Counted from the stretch's first letter, positions 26,401-35,625 are shown. The stretch: DNA of 64,000 nucleotides from Tectiglobus sp965215755 (GCA_965215755.1 OZ244119.1:1054001-1118000), one strand, 5' to 3'. A program made the numbers and translations. Notes: a model not told the origin generated them from the sequence alone.

Positions 26401-26921
26401 GGCAGATCCTGCAGCATGCATTTCGCTTTGGGAGGTGGCATGAGCGCGTGTCTACCGCCAATATCCGTGAGACTGACACAGCCGCGCGCCAGCATGACCA
26501 TCTTCTCCGTCACCACAAACGGATATCTCAGGATGAGATGGCTTCACAACTACTCGTCTGGACTGCGAAGCAGGGTGAGGTCGGCACGAGGGACCTCCCC
26601 ACAATCAAGGCCCTGTGCGACGAGTATGCAGACACGAACCGTCTTGAGACGATCGGGCGCGATGAGCTCAGGGATGCATTGATCAGACTTGGTATCGCGA
26701 ATGGTCAGAGGCCGATGCATCCCTACGAACGTGGCTACGAGATTGCCCGCCGGCGCTCCTATCCGCGCAGGCCAATGATGGAGTATTTTGTATTGCCGCG
26801 GGATTATCCGTTCAGGAAATCGGTTGAACCCACTGCGCCCCTCCCAGAGCAAACTGAACTTTTCGAACTCGATTCACCGGGTGCCACTAGGACGACGCGT
26901 GATCCACAGCAACAGGCCTGA
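26397..26921 (+). CDS. Small unknown protein coupled to the primase
   Basis: This 174-aa basic protein has no recognised family. Its ATG overlaps the primase stop (ATGA), so translation is coupled and a joint role in element replication is likely. The first 50 residues are rich in His and Arg (HAFRFGRWHERVSTANIRE, HDHLLRHHKRIS); the middle (TRDLPTIKALCDEYADTNRL, GRDELRDALIRLGI) looks like a helical DNA-binding region. The tail is Pro/Glu-rich. It could be a primase accessory or regulator; nothing decides this. Confidence 0.6.
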   Translation: MRQILQHAFRFGRWHERVSTANIRETDTAARQHDHLLRHHKRISQDEMASQLLVWTAKQGEVGTRDLPTIKALCDEYADTNRLETIGRDELRDALIRLGIANGQRPMHPYERGYEIARRRSYPRRPMMEYFVLPRDYPFRKSVEPTAPLPEQTELFELDSPGATRTTRDPQQQA

Positions 26922-27012
26922 TCATTTGGAAGGCGACTTCGACCGTGACCGCTACTGACCGGCGATATGAGGCATCACGCGCGGGCAGACCGGTACCGAA
27001 CGAGGAATAGTT

Positions 27013-27369
27013 ATGAACCTCGATAACAGTTGGCCAATGGTGGTCCTGCCACGGATCATCCGTTTGCGGGATGCGCCAGGCTATCTCGGTATAGATCGCA
27101 ACCGTTTCAACGCAGAGGTTCGTCCGAGCCTGACCGAAATTCCCATCGGCCGACAGGGCATCGGTTTCGACCGCCTTGAACTCGATGCCTGGGTCGACCA
27201 ATATATCGCCCGCAACGGGCGTCCCGCTCAGAAAGGAGTACCTTCATGGGACGCAAGACCATACCAGGCCTCATCAATCGAAAAGGGATCTGGCACATCG
27301 ACAAGGTCATCTGCGGACGGCGCGTTTGCCAAAGCACTGGAACAGATCGGCAGGATGAAGCCGAAATGA
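27013..27369 (+). CDS. AlpA/excisionase-like DNA-binding protein
   Basis: This 118-aa protein has a MerR/AlpA-like helix-turn-helix near the N-terminus: RIIRLRDAPGYLGIDRNRFN then VRPSLTEIPIGRQGIGFDRLELDAWVDQYI. Short proteins of this kind precede integrases in many integrative elements and act as excisionase or as activator of the integrase. Its 3' end overlaps the integrase start (27246) by 124 nt in another frame, so its last 40 residues may be poorly constrained. Family assignment is reasonable; function is by analogy. Confidence 0.7.
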   Translation: MNLDNSWPMVVLPRIIRLRDAPGYLGIDRNRFNAEVRPSLTEIPIGRQGIGFDRLELDAWVDQYIARNGRPAQKGVPSWDARPYQASSIEKGSGTSTRSSADGAFAKALEQIGRMKPK

Positions 27370-28433
27370 TCCTCGCGCGACTGATGGACCAAACCAGACA
27401 AGCGCAGGTCTACGGTCAACGCCCAAGCCGCACATTCGAAGAGGCAGCAGCAAAGTACGTGTTGGAGAACCAGCATAAGCGCAGTATTGGCGACGACATC
27501 CTGCATCTGAAGCATCTGATGCCTTGGATCGGGAACGTGCCGATCGATCGCCTGCATCGTGGGACGCTCGATCCCTGGGTTGCGCATCGACGCCTGCAGG
27601 GACGCGCTCCGGGAACGATCAATCATGGATTGAAGGTCGTTCGCCGCGTGCTCAACCTTGCAGCTTCGGAATGGGTGGATGACAACGGCCTGACCTGGCT
27701 GGCGACGGCTGCCAAGATCCGGCTGCTGCCGGACACGAACAAGCGTACTGCTTATCCTTTGTCCTGGGACGAGCAGGAACGTCTTGTCTGTGAGCTTCCG
27801 GACCATCTGGCAGAGATGGCGCTGTTTGCCGCGAACACCGGCTGCCGCGACCAGGAGATTTGCCAGTTGCGCTGGGAGTGGGAAGTGGCCGTCCCGGAGC
27901 TTGGAACCAGCGTCTTCATTATTCCAGGATCCAGGGTGAAGAACAGCGATGAACGCCTGGTCGTGTTGAACAGTGTGGCCAGGAGTGTCATCGATCGTTG
28001 TCGTGGGCGACATGCAACTCATGTCTTTGTCTACGAGGGCAGGCCGCTTTCGCGGATGTTGACCTCGGCGTGGAAGAAGGCGCGGACGCGGGCCTGTCTG
28101 TCTCACGTCAGAGTACATGACCTGAAACACACGTTCGGGCGTCGTTTGCGGGCGGCCGGCGTGAGTTTTGAGGACCGTCAGGATCTGCTCGGGCACCGCT
28201 CGGGCCGGATTACCACGCACTATTCTGCGGTTGAACTGTCAGGCTTGATTGAGGCTGCGGAACGGGTTTGCCACAGGGATGGTCAGCGACCCGACCTGGT
28301 GGTGATGCGTGGTTCTCTTTTGGCTCAGTCCCGCAAAAATCCCGCACAGAAGACTGTCAATCAGAGGGCAGATAAGGCTAAGTCATTGAAAAGACTGGTG
28401 CCGCAAGAGGGACTCGAACCCCCAACCCCCTGA
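27246..28433 (+). CDS. int: Tyrosine integrase of the tRNA-Thr integrative element
   Basis: This 395-aa phage-type integrase has a SAM-like core-binding domain (about 60-150) and a catalytic domain with R201 (NTGCRDQE), H291 and K294 (HDLKHTFGRR), H317 (LLGHRSG) and Y326 (THYSAVE). The usual HxxR arginine is Lys; this HDLKHTF form recurs in one integrase group, so it is probably active. The last residues, LVPQEGLEPPTP, are encoded by the 3' end of the tRNA-Thr gene on the other strand, so the gene crosses the attachment site and its stop codon is supplied by the tRNA. It overlaps the AlpA-like gene upstream. Confidence 0.92.
   Translation: MGRKTIPGLINRKGIWHIDKVICGRRVCQSTGTDRQDEAEMILARLMDQTRQAQVYGQRPSRTFEEAAAKYVLENQHKRSIGDDILHLKHLMPWIGNVPIDRLHRGTLDPWVAHRRLQGRAPGTINHGLKVVRRVLNLAASEWVDDNGLTWLATAAKIRLLPDTNKRTAYPLSWDEQERLVCELPDHLAEMALFAANTGCRDQEICQLRWEWEVAVPELGTSVFIIPGSRVKNSDERLVVLNSVARSVIDRCRGRHATHVFVYEGRPLSRMLTSAWKKARTRACLSHVRVHDLKHTFGRRLRAAGVSFEDRQDLLGHRSGRITTHYSAVELSGLIEAAERVCHRDGQRPDLVVMRGSLLAQSRKNPAQKTVNQRADKAKSLKRLVPQEGLEPPTP
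28396..28433. other. Probable attachment-site core (tRNA-Thr 3' end) at the element/chromosome junction
   Basis: The integrase gene ends inside the tRNA-Thr gene, so recombination took place in or near the tRNA 3' half. A direct repeat of this segment is expected at the other end of the element. I did not find a second copy by eye in the window, so the far end may be upstream of base 1 or may have decayed. Confidence 0.5.
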
Positions 28434-28471
28434 TTACAAATCAGGTGCACTACCAATTGTGCTATTGCGGC
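28396..28471 (-). tRNA. tRNA-Thr(UGU)
   Basis: Reading the minus strand, the acceptor arm GCCGCAA (28471-28465) pairs with TTGCGGC (28406-28400), followed by A and an encoded CCA (28398-28396). The D arm has AATTGGTAG; the anticodon stem CCTGA/TCAGG encloses TTTGTAA with anticodon TGT; the T arm has GGTTCGAGTCC. The sequence fits threonine tRNAs. It is the integration target of the element on its left. Confidence 0.93.
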
Positions 28472-28670
28472 TGTCCTGTTGGACGTAACGAACCCTGTCT
28501 AACAGGCCTCGGAGACCACAGCTTGTAATCTGCGTCTGGCGAGCGGTCAAGGACTGAAGTGCTCGATCCGATGGCAAGTCGCATTGTCTCCAATTAGTCT
28601 GCGCCACAGAAGTCGAGCGGTTGATCAGGGCTTTGTCGCAATTCGCTTGCTGATAGAGGGCCAGATGCCT

Positions 28671-29561
28671 TTATCGCGTCTTTGGAAGCTCAAACGCCGC
28701 GGCTCTTTCAACCTGCTTCACGATGGTGGTGATGTCCGGCTTTGGTCCATCGCTAAACACTGCATGCTTGTAGACGAGGCGGGCTGCCTGACAGACCCAC
28801 ATCGGCACGCCCAGCCGTTCACCCTGCGCAATGGCAAGATCAATGTCTTTCATCAGAATGTGCATCTCGGCACCATAGTCGAAGCTGCGCGTGAGAACGG
28901 CACGTGGGAACTTGTCCAGTGTTGCGCTGTTGCGGCCGGAACCGTTGTTGATCGCTTCCGTGAGGACCTCGGGATCGACTCCGCCCTTGGCTCCCATGAC
29001 ATAGGCTTCGCTGGTCGCGGCGAAGGCAACAGCTGACAGGATGTTGTTCGTGAGCTTCAGGACTTGAGCGAGGCCGGGCTTTGGTCCGGCATTGGTGACC
29101 GGACCCCATAGGGAAATGGCGGGCATCAGTGTTTCAATTGTTTCCGGGTCTCCGGATACCATCACCGATAGTGTGCCGGCCCGTGCGCCCGGAGGTCCGC
29201 CGCTGATTGGGCAATCGATAATCGTAATGCCGCGAGCTTCGGCGGCTGCAACTATCTCTTCGACCAGTGGCGCGCCGACCGTGCAGGTGTTGACCAGGGT
29301 TTTGATTGTGCTGCCGCTGAGGAGGCCATCGTCCGCAAGGCACACGGTGCGAAGCGATTCAAGGTCGGGCAGTGAGACGAACACAGTCTCGTTCTGGTCG
29401 GCCATGTCGCGGATGCTGGAAGCCGGTCGAGCCTGGCGCTGGAGGAGCGGCCTCATGGTTTCATCGCGTTTATCGAATACCGTCAGCTCATGCCCGCCAT
29501 CAAGAAATCGACCGGCCATCGGCAGGCCCATGTTTCCAATGCCAACAAATCCGAGTTTCAT
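28671..29561 (-). CDS. 3-hydroxyisobutyrate dehydrogenase-family oxidoreductase
   Basis: This 296-aa beta-hydroxyacid dehydrogenase has the N-terminal Rossmann motif KLGFVGIGNMGLPMAGRFL, the substrate motif DCPISGGPPGARAGTLSVM and the catalytic lysine in VLKLTNNILS. The family oxidises 3-hydroxyisobutyrate, tartronate semialdehyde, 6-phosphogluconate or similar acids with NAD(P). Length is standard. It is a single gene just outside the integrative element, on the same strand as the tRNA. Its substrate is not decided by the sequence; nearby fatty-acid and branched-acid genes suggest a short hydroxy acid. Confidence 0.88.
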   Translation of the reverse strand: MKLGFVGIGNMGLPMAGRFLDGGHELTVFDKRDETMRPLLQRQARPASSIRDMADQNETVFVSLPDLESLRTVCLADDGLLSGSTIKTLVNTCTVGAPLVEEIVAAAEARGITIIDCPISGGPPGARAGTLSVMVSGDPETIETLMPAISLWGPVTNAGPKPGLAQVLKLTNNILSAVAFAATSEAYVMGAKGGVDPEVLTEAINNGSGRNSATLDKFPRAVLTRSFDYGAEMHILMKDIDLAIAQGERLGVPMWVCQAARLVYKHAVFSDGPKPDITTIVKQVERAAAFELPKTR

Positions 29562-29922
29562 TTCATAAGCTCCTCGTCAAGAGATTGGATGCAGGTGCGT
29601 GAAAACACTTGCCGCCGGTACCAGACCGAAACAGTACTCTGACGCCTGGCGTTGCAAAAGAACAGCTGCTTAAGACCCATGTGATGATACTGTCCGTCAA
29701 GTTGGTTGGCGTGCTGGTATGCTCCTGCGAGCCAAGTCGATGCGACTGTGCTATCCTACATGACAGACATTGCCTTCGGCTGCCTGATAGGTTCCTGCGG
29801 GGATGGTCTGACTATCGTGGCTGGCAAATCCTGAGCGGCTGAACCTGTTTCGGCCCGATCGTCCACCATACTTTCTATTGTTGTCGCCAGATTGGCGCGC
29901 CGCCCTCATCGACGGATCCTGA
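29562..29922. other. Divergent intergenic region with no gene
   Basis: It separates two divergent genes. I see no RNA gene, terminator or convincing short protein; promoters for both genes must lie here. Confidence 0.5.
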
Positions 29923-30849
29923 ATGAAGAGTCCATTAAGCAGTTTGAGAACGGCGCAGGCGCGTGCCAGCACTTTGTCGAAACCGGTGCAAGCTGCCATC
30001 TTTATGCTGATGGCGATGTCGCTGTTTGTTTCCATGGGTGTGTTCATTCGCCTTGCCGCGCAGGGCGTCCACATTCTGGAGGTTGTATTCTTTCGTAATT
30101 TCTTTGCGCTGATCCTTCTTTCGCCACTCATTATGCGCAGCGGTATTGGCTTGTTGAAGACGGACAACATGGGGCTTTACTGGCTGCGGTCGATCCTGAA
30201 TATCGCTGGAATGGCTGCCGGCTTTACTGCGCTCACGCTGATCCCGCTGACCGAGGCGACAGCACTGGGGTTTACGGCGCCATTGTTCACGACACTCGGT
30301 GCGGTCCTTGTGCTGGGGGAAGTGGTTAGGATGCGGCGGATGCTGGCTATCGCTGTCGGCTTTTGTGGCGTGCTCATTGTGGTGGGGCAAAATTTAGGTG
30401 GGCTATCTTTTGGGGCTGGTCTGGCATTGACGAATGCCGTTCTGCTGGCGGCGACGGCGCTGATCGTGAAGCGGTTGACCGGAACTGACCGGGTGGAGGC
30501 GATCATTATCTGGATGGTCTTACTGTCAACGCCGATGGCGCTGGTGCCTGCGTTGTTCGTGTGGACCTGGCCGGATGCGATGACACTGCTTTGGTTGGTT
30601 TGCTTGGCAGCTGCCGGATCCCTCGGCCATTATTGTTGGACATCGGCTTGTAGCTTGGCTGAGATGACACAGATTCAACCACTCGAGTTTGTCAAACTGC
30701 CGCTGACGGCAGCGGCTGGATATTTGATGTTCACCGAAGTGCCAAGTGCAGCCGTATGGGTCGGTGGCATTGTGATTTTCGTTTCGACGGCGTACATTAC
30801 GCGACGCGAGGCACAGCTGGCGCGACAGAAAAGACGCTCTGGCAGCTAA
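29923..30849 (+). CDS. DMT-superfamily (EamA) permease
   Basis: This 308-aa inner-membrane protein has about ten hydrophobic helices in two EamA repeats (the first from FMLMAMSLFVSMGVFIRLAA, the second from ALTNAVLLAATALIVKRLT). Conserved turns such as LIPLTEATALGFTAPLF and EMTQIQPLEFVKLPLTA are those of S-adenosylmethionine or metabolite exporters of RhaT/EamA type. It carries a basic cytoplasmic tail. It is a single gene; the substrate is unknown. A second EamA permease lies at 53926-54942 and is a paralogue in architecture. Confidence 0.88.
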   Translation: MKSPLSSLRTAQARASTLSKPVQAAIFMLMAMSLFVSMGVFIRLAAQGVHILEVVFFRNFFALILLSPLIMRSGIGLLKTDNMGLYWLRSILNIAGMAAGFTALTLIPLTEATALGFTAPLFTTLGAVLVLGEVVRMRRMLAIAVGFCGVLIVVGQNLGGLSFGAGLALTNAVLLAATALIVKRLTGTDRVEAIIIWMVLLSTPMALVPALFVWTWPDAMTLLWLVCLAAAGSLGHYCWTSACSLAEMTQIQPLEFVKLPLTAAAGYLMFTEVPSAAVWVGGIVIFVSTAYITRREAQLARQKRRSGS

Positions 30850-30907
30850 GTCTGTTGGGTTGTGAACGACTACCTAATGCTTTTCGCATTCAAATGTATT
30901 CAAGATA

Positions 30908-30944
30908 TGCCAGAAAACGCTTGATCTTGGGGTGATTTCTGGCA
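30908..30944. terminator. Inverted repeat between convergent genes
   Basis: TGCCAGAAA (30908-30916) pairs perfectly with TTTCTGGCA (30936-30944) around a 19-nt loop. It sits between the convergent DMT permease and quinone reductase. There is no T run, so it is a weak terminator candidate. Confidence 0.35.
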
Positions 30945-31007
30945 CCGATTTAATGCGACACGCTACAGCTTCCGCGATACCGGTCTGCCCCATCGCATCA
31001 AGATCTC

Positions 31008-31985
31008 TCAACGTGTTAGGATGATCTTACCGACAGCGCGTCGCTCCGAGAGCTGGGCAATTGCTTTTCCGGCGGCATCCAGCGTGTAAGTGGCCATCAC
31101 ACGTGGCTTGAACTGGCCCTTTGTGTAGCCATCGAGGAGTTCGGTCAGGCGCGCGCGCGTATCTGCGGGGTAGCGATGACTGTGCTCACCGAATACGACA
31201 CCGGTTACCGAGAAATTCTTGACCAGGATCATGTTGGTTGCGACTTTTGGAATGTCTCCTGATGCGAAGCCTATGATCATAATTCGGCCTTCCCAACCAA
31301 TGCAGCGGACGGATTGTGTAAACGCGTCGCCGCCAACAGGATCGAACACTACGTCAGCGCCAGCGCCGTCCGTCAGGCTTCGAACTTGATCGCGCAAGCT
31401 GCCTTCGGAGTAGTTCACGACATCATCAGCACCGTGCTCTCTGGCGATGGCAAGTTTGTCCGGACTACTGGCAGCGGCGATGACACGTGCGCCGAGTGAT
31501 TTGCCGACTTCTATGGCAGCGAGGCCGACACCTCCTGCTGCACCAAGTACAAGAAGGTTCTCTCCGGGCTGCAATTTGGCACGATATGCAAGTGCGAAAT
31601 GAGCCGTGCCGTAAGCCACTGGGAATGCTGCGGCTGTGACATAGTCCATGGCATCTGGGATGGGCGTTACGATCTCTGCGGGCAGCACAATCTCATCGGC
31701 ATGAGCCCCACCGAAGCGTGCGAAAGACAGAACGCGATCACCAGGTTTTACGTGTTCGACTCCGCTCGCACACTCGATGACTTCTCCGGACAACTCAAGG
31801 CCCGGCACAAACGGCAAGTCCGGTTTGACCTGGTACTTTCCCTCAACCATCAAAATGTCAGGGAAATTGATGCCTGATGCCTTGACGGCAATGCGGACTT
31901 GTCCCTCGCTGATCCCAGGTGATGGGAGTTCTCCGACTTCGAGATTGTCCAATGAACCGAGAGAGCGACACAGTAGTGCTCGCAT
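31008..31985 (-). CDS. NADPH:quinone oxidoreductase-like, medium-chain dehydrogenase family
   Basis: This 325-aa protein has the MDR fold: GroES-like N-terminal half (VKASGINFPDILMVEGKYQ, PFVPGLELSGEV) and an NADPH-binding motif GAAGGVGLAAIEVGKSLGA. No structural-zinc cysteines are present, which fits zeta-crystallin/quinone reductase rather than alcohol dehydrogenases; enoyl reductases share this architecture. It starts 4 nt after the acyl-CoA synthetase stop on the same strand, so the two form an operon, suggesting it acts on an enoyl or ketone intermediate of the activated acid. Confidence 0.88.
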   Translation of the reverse strand: MRALLCRSLGSLDNLEVGELPSPGISEGQVRIAVKASGINFPDILMVEGKYQVKPDLPFVPGLELSGEVIECASGVEHVKPGDRVLSFARFGGAHADEIVLPAEIVTPIPDAMDYVTAAAFPVAYGTAHFALAYRAKLQPGENLLVLGAAGGVGLAAIEVGKSLGARVIAAASSPDKLAIAREHGADDVVNYSEGSLRDQVRSLTDGAGADVVFDPVGGDAFTQSVRCIGWEGRIMIIGFASGDIPKVATNMILVKNFSVTGVVFGEHSHRYPADTRARLTELLDGYTKGQFKPRVMATYTLDAAGKAIAQLSERRAVGKIILTR

Positions 31986-31989
31986 GGGG

Positions 31990-33561
31990 TTATTCCTCTT
32001 TGGCAGCGAGCGCCCTGAGCTCGCGGCGCATTAATTTGCCCGTGACCGTGAGTGGTAGGCTTTCTCGAATAATAACGCGGTCAGGGACTTTGTAGCGCGA
32101 AAGGCGCTCACGACAGAAAGCGATTACGCTCTCCAGATCGATGGTGTGCCCTGGCCGTGCAATCAAATACGCAACGATGATCTCACCACGGGAAGCATCA
32201 TCAAGCCCGGTGACGCCGGCCAACGCAACATGGTCGTGTTGCTGAAGCGTCTCTTCCACTTCAGCCGGTGAAACATTGATGCCAGCGCGCTTAATCATCT
32301 CGGAGCGGCGGCCAGCAAAACGCAGGTGCCCATGGTCATCGAGTGATCCAAGATCGCTGGTTCTGAAATAGCCATCCTCGGTGAACGATTGCGCGTTGGC
32401 TTCGGCACTATTGCCGTCGTAGCCGCGGGTCAGGTATCCGGAGACTTCGATTTCGCCGATCTCATCCGGACCGAGCAGGTCACCTTTCTCAGGATCGCGG
32501 ATCCGAATTTTCACACCAGGCAGGGGAGGTCCCTGGCATCCAGCCCTCTGATCAAGTGGCCAATTGTGAGGGGTAACACAGCAGTTGCCGTAATTCTCGG
32601 TCGCACCGTAGATGTTGCAGATTTGATCAGCACCCAGTTCGGTCGCTGCCTTTGTGATGTCCTGCGGCGCACCAATGGTCACGCCGGTTCTGAGCGTGGC
32701 GGTGCGTTCGGGGCGAAATGCATCATGTCCGACCAGAGCATTTGTCATAGCTGGCAAGGTATAAAGTGCGGTGCAGCGTTCTCGCTCAATCAAATCAAGT
32801 GCGCGGCCTGCATCGAAGTGGCTCTGCAGGACCATGGTTGCGCCGTGTGAAAGGATGGCTGGTAGTGCGTTGACAGCGCCATAGGACCAAAAGAGTGGGA
32901 TGGAGATCAGCACGCGGTCGCCTGCGACCAGGCCTTGGTGTTCGCCAATGTTGAAACCATTCTCAATTGCAGCGTAGTGATCCAGCGGTACTGATTTCGG
33001 CCGGTTGCTGGAGCCTGAAGTATAGAGAAGGACAAGCGGGTCTGTTGCGCTGGCTCGATCGCCGGGGGGCAAGTCAGGAAGCGGTTGATCTGATCGAAAG
33101 TCGTCCAGGCTTGCCATCGCTGTGGACGTGGTCCCTTCGATGATGCAGCAAACTTCGAGCGCTGGTGTTTTATGCGAGGCAAGCAGGTCAGAAACGGCAT
33201 TCGCGAATTTCTGCTCGCCGAACTGCTCAACAAGAAACAACCACTTGACGCGTGAGTCATTGATGAGAAATTCAAGCTCACTCGCTGTGGACCAGGTGCT
33301 GAATGGCACGAGAGTGGCGCCAAGAGCTGTCGTTGCAAAAAAGATTTCAAGCCACTCAATGCGGTTGCTCGCCAGCAAACCGACACGGTCTCCCCGGCGG
33401 ATTCCCTGCGTTTGCATTCCGGCTGCAAGACAGCTTGCAGAGGTAGCGAGTTGCGAGAACGAGACCCTCTGAGCGCCATCAACCACCGCCAGCTCCTCTG
33501 GCGCTTTGTCAGCCTGCTCGCAGAGCAACTCGAAGATTGTGCGGCTATATGGTGCCTTCAT
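31990..33561 (-). CDS. AMP-forming acyl-CoA synthetase
   Basis: This 523-aa ligase activates a carboxylic acid to its CoA thioester with ATP. The P-loop is LLYTSGSSNRPKSV, the A5-type motif is NIYGATENYGN, the hinge region is FRTSDLGSLDDHGHLRFAGRRSEMIKRAGINVSP and the C-terminal catalytic lysine is in LTVTGKLMRREL. Length is standard. It is first in an operon with the quinone reductase 4 nt downstream and divergent from the enoyl-CoA hydratase gene. The acid chain cannot be told; the neighbours suggest a medium or branched acid. Confidence 0.9.
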   Translation of the reverse strand: MKAPYSRTIFELLCEQADKAPEELAVVDGAQRVSFSQLATSASCLAAGMQTQGIRRGDRVGLLASNRIEWLEIFFATTALGATLVPFSTWSTASELEFLINDSRVKWLFLVEQFGEQKFANAVSDLLASHKTPALEVCCIIEGTTSTAMASLDDFRSDQPLPDLPPGDRASATDPLVLLYTSGSSNRPKSVPLDHYAAIENGFNIGEHQGLVAGDRVLISIPLFWSYGAVNALPAILSHGATMVLQSHFDAGRALDLIERERCTALYTLPAMTNALVGHDAFRPERTATLRTGVTIGAPQDITKAATELGADQICNIYGATENYGNCCVTPHNWPLDQRAGCQGPPLPGVKIRIRDPEKGDLLGPDEIGEIEVSGYLTRGYDGNSAEANAQSFTEDGYFRTSDLGSLDDHGHLRFAGRRSEMIKRAGINVSPAEVEETLQQHDHVALAGVTGLDDASRGEIIVAYLIARPGHTIDLESVIAFCRERLSRYKVPDRVIIRESLPLTVTGKLMRRELRALAAKEE

Positions 33562-33726
33562 GTGATTTCGTTATACTTAAGCGTAACGGTCGTCACGCAG
33601 GACACAGCGTGTGACACCTAGGCTATCAGGCCCGCTGCGGCAATGTCCACGCTAGCGCGATTGTTGGCCGCCAATATTGGGTGTCTGATTGCAGAACGCT
33701 GACTACCACTCAAGAGGAAATCCGAC

Positions 33727-34485
33727 GTGCCGCTCATTGTCAGTCAACCCGCACCTTATGTCACACAGATTGTTATCGACAATCAGGCCAAGCGAAATGC
33801 GATGTCGCGCGCCATGATGGCCGAGTTCGCGGATCTCTGGGACGAACTTGATCAGGATGACAACTGCCGCTGTATCGTCGTGACCGGTGCTGGCGACAAA
33901 GCCTATTGTTCAGGTGCTGACATCGGTGGCGACTTATCCGCGGAAACAGAGATGGCAAACCTCGTTAACCGCGCCCTGCTCAAGAATACCACGTTCTGCA
34001 AGCCGATCGTCTCAGCGGTCAATGGCGACTGCGCCGGAGGTGGTGTTGAATTGATGCTGTCGACTGATATTCGGATTGCGGCCCCACATGCTCGGTTCGG
34101 CCTGCCAGAAGTGAAATGGTCGATCTATCCGTTCGGTGGGGCGACGATCAAGCTGGTTCAGCAGATTGGTTATGTCCATGCGATGGATCTTATCCTCACG
34201 GGGCGGCTGATCGATGCTGCAGCTGCTCAGAAAATCAATCTGATCAATCGGATTGTAGATCAAGCCTCCGTGCTTGATGAGGCGATTGAAACAGCATCGG
34301 CGATTGCCGCCAACAGCCCGGATGCCGTGCAGGCGGTGAAGCAGCAGATCAGCGCCGGCATTGCAGATTATGCTGAGAGCCGTGAGGCCATGGAACAGCA
34401 GCTTGGCGATCAGGTTCGAGCCGGACGGCATTTTGCCGAGGGTGTTGCAGCCTTTAGAGAGAAGCGGAAACCAAGCTACGAGTGA
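33727..34485 (+). CDS. Enoyl-CoA hydratase/isomerase (crotonase family)
   Basis: This 252-aa crotonase adds water to an enoyl-CoA. The oxyanion-hole segments are YCSGADIGGD and GDCAGGGVEL; both catalytic glutamates of classical hydratases are present (GGGVELML and ARFGLPEVK). It starts at a GTG (33727) with AGAGGAAA upstream. It is divergent from the acyl-CoA synthetase gene and 168 nt ahead of the E1-alpha gene on the same strand, so these genes probably serve one acid-degradation route. Confidence 0.88.
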   Translation: MPLIVSQPAPYVTQIVIDNQAKRNAMSRAMMAEFADLWDELDQDDNCRCIVVTGAGDKAYCSGADIGGDLSAETEMANLVNRALLKNTTFCKPIVSAVNGDCAGGGVELMLSTDIRIAAPHARFGLPEVKWSIYPFGGATIKLVQQIGYVHAMDLILTGRLIDAAAAQKINLINRIVDQASVLDEAIETASAIAANSPDAVQAVKQQISAGIADYAESREAMEQQLGDQVRAGRHFAEGVAAFREKRKPSYE

Positions 34486-34653
34486 TGTCTGGACGCTTGT
34501 ACTCTCGGATGCAGTGAGAGAAGCCACTATTTATGCGAGATTCAAGCGGAGAGTTTCTTCGCTGTCTTGATCATTGTGCCGACGGGTCTTGCTTCGCCTT
34601 GCAGCATGGTGGAACGTTGTGCCTCACGGTCATGCAAAAAAGGTAGTGACGCG

Positions 34654-35625
34654 ATGGACGACCTCTCCCCACAAAAGCAACGTGAAATGTTGCGCACTAT
34701 GCAGGTGATCCGGCGATTTGAAGAGCGTGCTTCGGATGATTTTCATGCCGGCCACATCTACGGAGTGGTTCATTGTTATATTGGTCAGGAGGCCGTTGCC
34801 GTTGGTGTTTGCTCTGCGCTCGAGCGGAGCGATAAAATTATATCGACACATCGCGGGCATGGTCATTGTATCGCCAAAGGCGCTGATCTGAACCGCATGA
34901 TGGCTGAACTGTACGGCCGAGAAGATGGTTATAGCAAAGGCAAGGGCGGCTCCATGCATATTGCCGACTTCGATGTCGGCATGCTTGGAGCCAATGGTAT
35001 TGTGGCAGGCGGGATTTCCATCATCACCGGGGCTGGTCTTGCGCAGCAACTTGATGGCAATGGCGGGGTTGCTGTCTGCTTCTTTGGTGACGGTGCGTCG
35101 AATGCCGGACCGTTTCACGAGTCCATCAATATCGCGGCAAACTGGAAATTGCCAGTTATCTATGTCTGCGAAAACAATCTATGGGCGGTCAATGTGCCTG
35201 CAACTGATAGTGTCCCGGTGGAAGATATTGCAGAGCGTGCAGCTGGTTATGGTATCCCTGGTGTCGTTGTCGACGGCAATGATATTTTTGCTGTCCATCA
35301 AGCAGCAGCCCAGGCGGTCGATAGAGCCAGGCGGGGAGATGGTCCGAGCCTGATTGAATGCAAGACTTATCGCCATCGCCGGCATACGGAACGTTCCGAT
35401 CAACCGGACAGCCGTAGTTCGGAAGAGATTGCGCAATGGAAAGCCAGGGATCCGATTGAGCGTCTGCGGGAGCATTTGATCTCAAGTTCGGACGAGTTCG
35501 CTGTAGGTGACTGGGATGCGCTTGATCAACAAGTTCTGGATGAGATCGAAGCCTCTGTGGCGTTTGCCAAGGCCAGTCCAGTTCCAAAGAGTGAGGCCGC
35601 AATGGACGATGTGTTTGCCACTTAG
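34654..35625 (+). CDS. Thiamine-dependent dehydrogenase E1 alpha subunit (acetoin/2-oxoacid type)
   Basis: This 323-aa E1-alpha protein binds thiamine diphosphate through GDGASNAGPFHESINIAANW...ENN and has the HRGHGHCIAKG and GYSKGKGGSMHIAD segments. It decarboxylates a 2-oxoacid or cleaves acetoin together with the beta subunit at 35637. I chose the ATG at 34654 because AAAGG lies upstream and homology begins there; the frame is open further upstream without similarity. No E2 or E3 gene follows, so the pair must borrow them or act without them. Confidence 0.88.
   Translation: MDDLSPQKQREMLRTMQVIRRFEERASDDFHAGHIYGVVHCYIGQEAVAVGVCSALERSDKIISTHRGHGHCIAKGADLNRMMAELYGREDGYSKGKGGSMHIADFDVGMLGANGIVAGGISIITGAGLAQQLDGNGGVAVCFFGDGASNAGPFHESINIAANWKLPVIYVCENNLWAVNVPATDSVPVEDIAERAAGYGIPGVVVDGNDIFAVHQAAAQAVDRARRGDGPSLIECKTYRHRRHTERSDQPDSRSSEEIAQWKARDPIERLREHLISSSDEFAVGDWDALDQQVLDEIEASVAFAKASPVPKSEAAMDDVFAT

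Noticed and set aside
1..28433. Complete prophage
   Set aside because: Apart from integrase, AlpA-like and primase genes there is no capsid, terminase, portal, tail or lysis gene; it is an integrative element or satellite.
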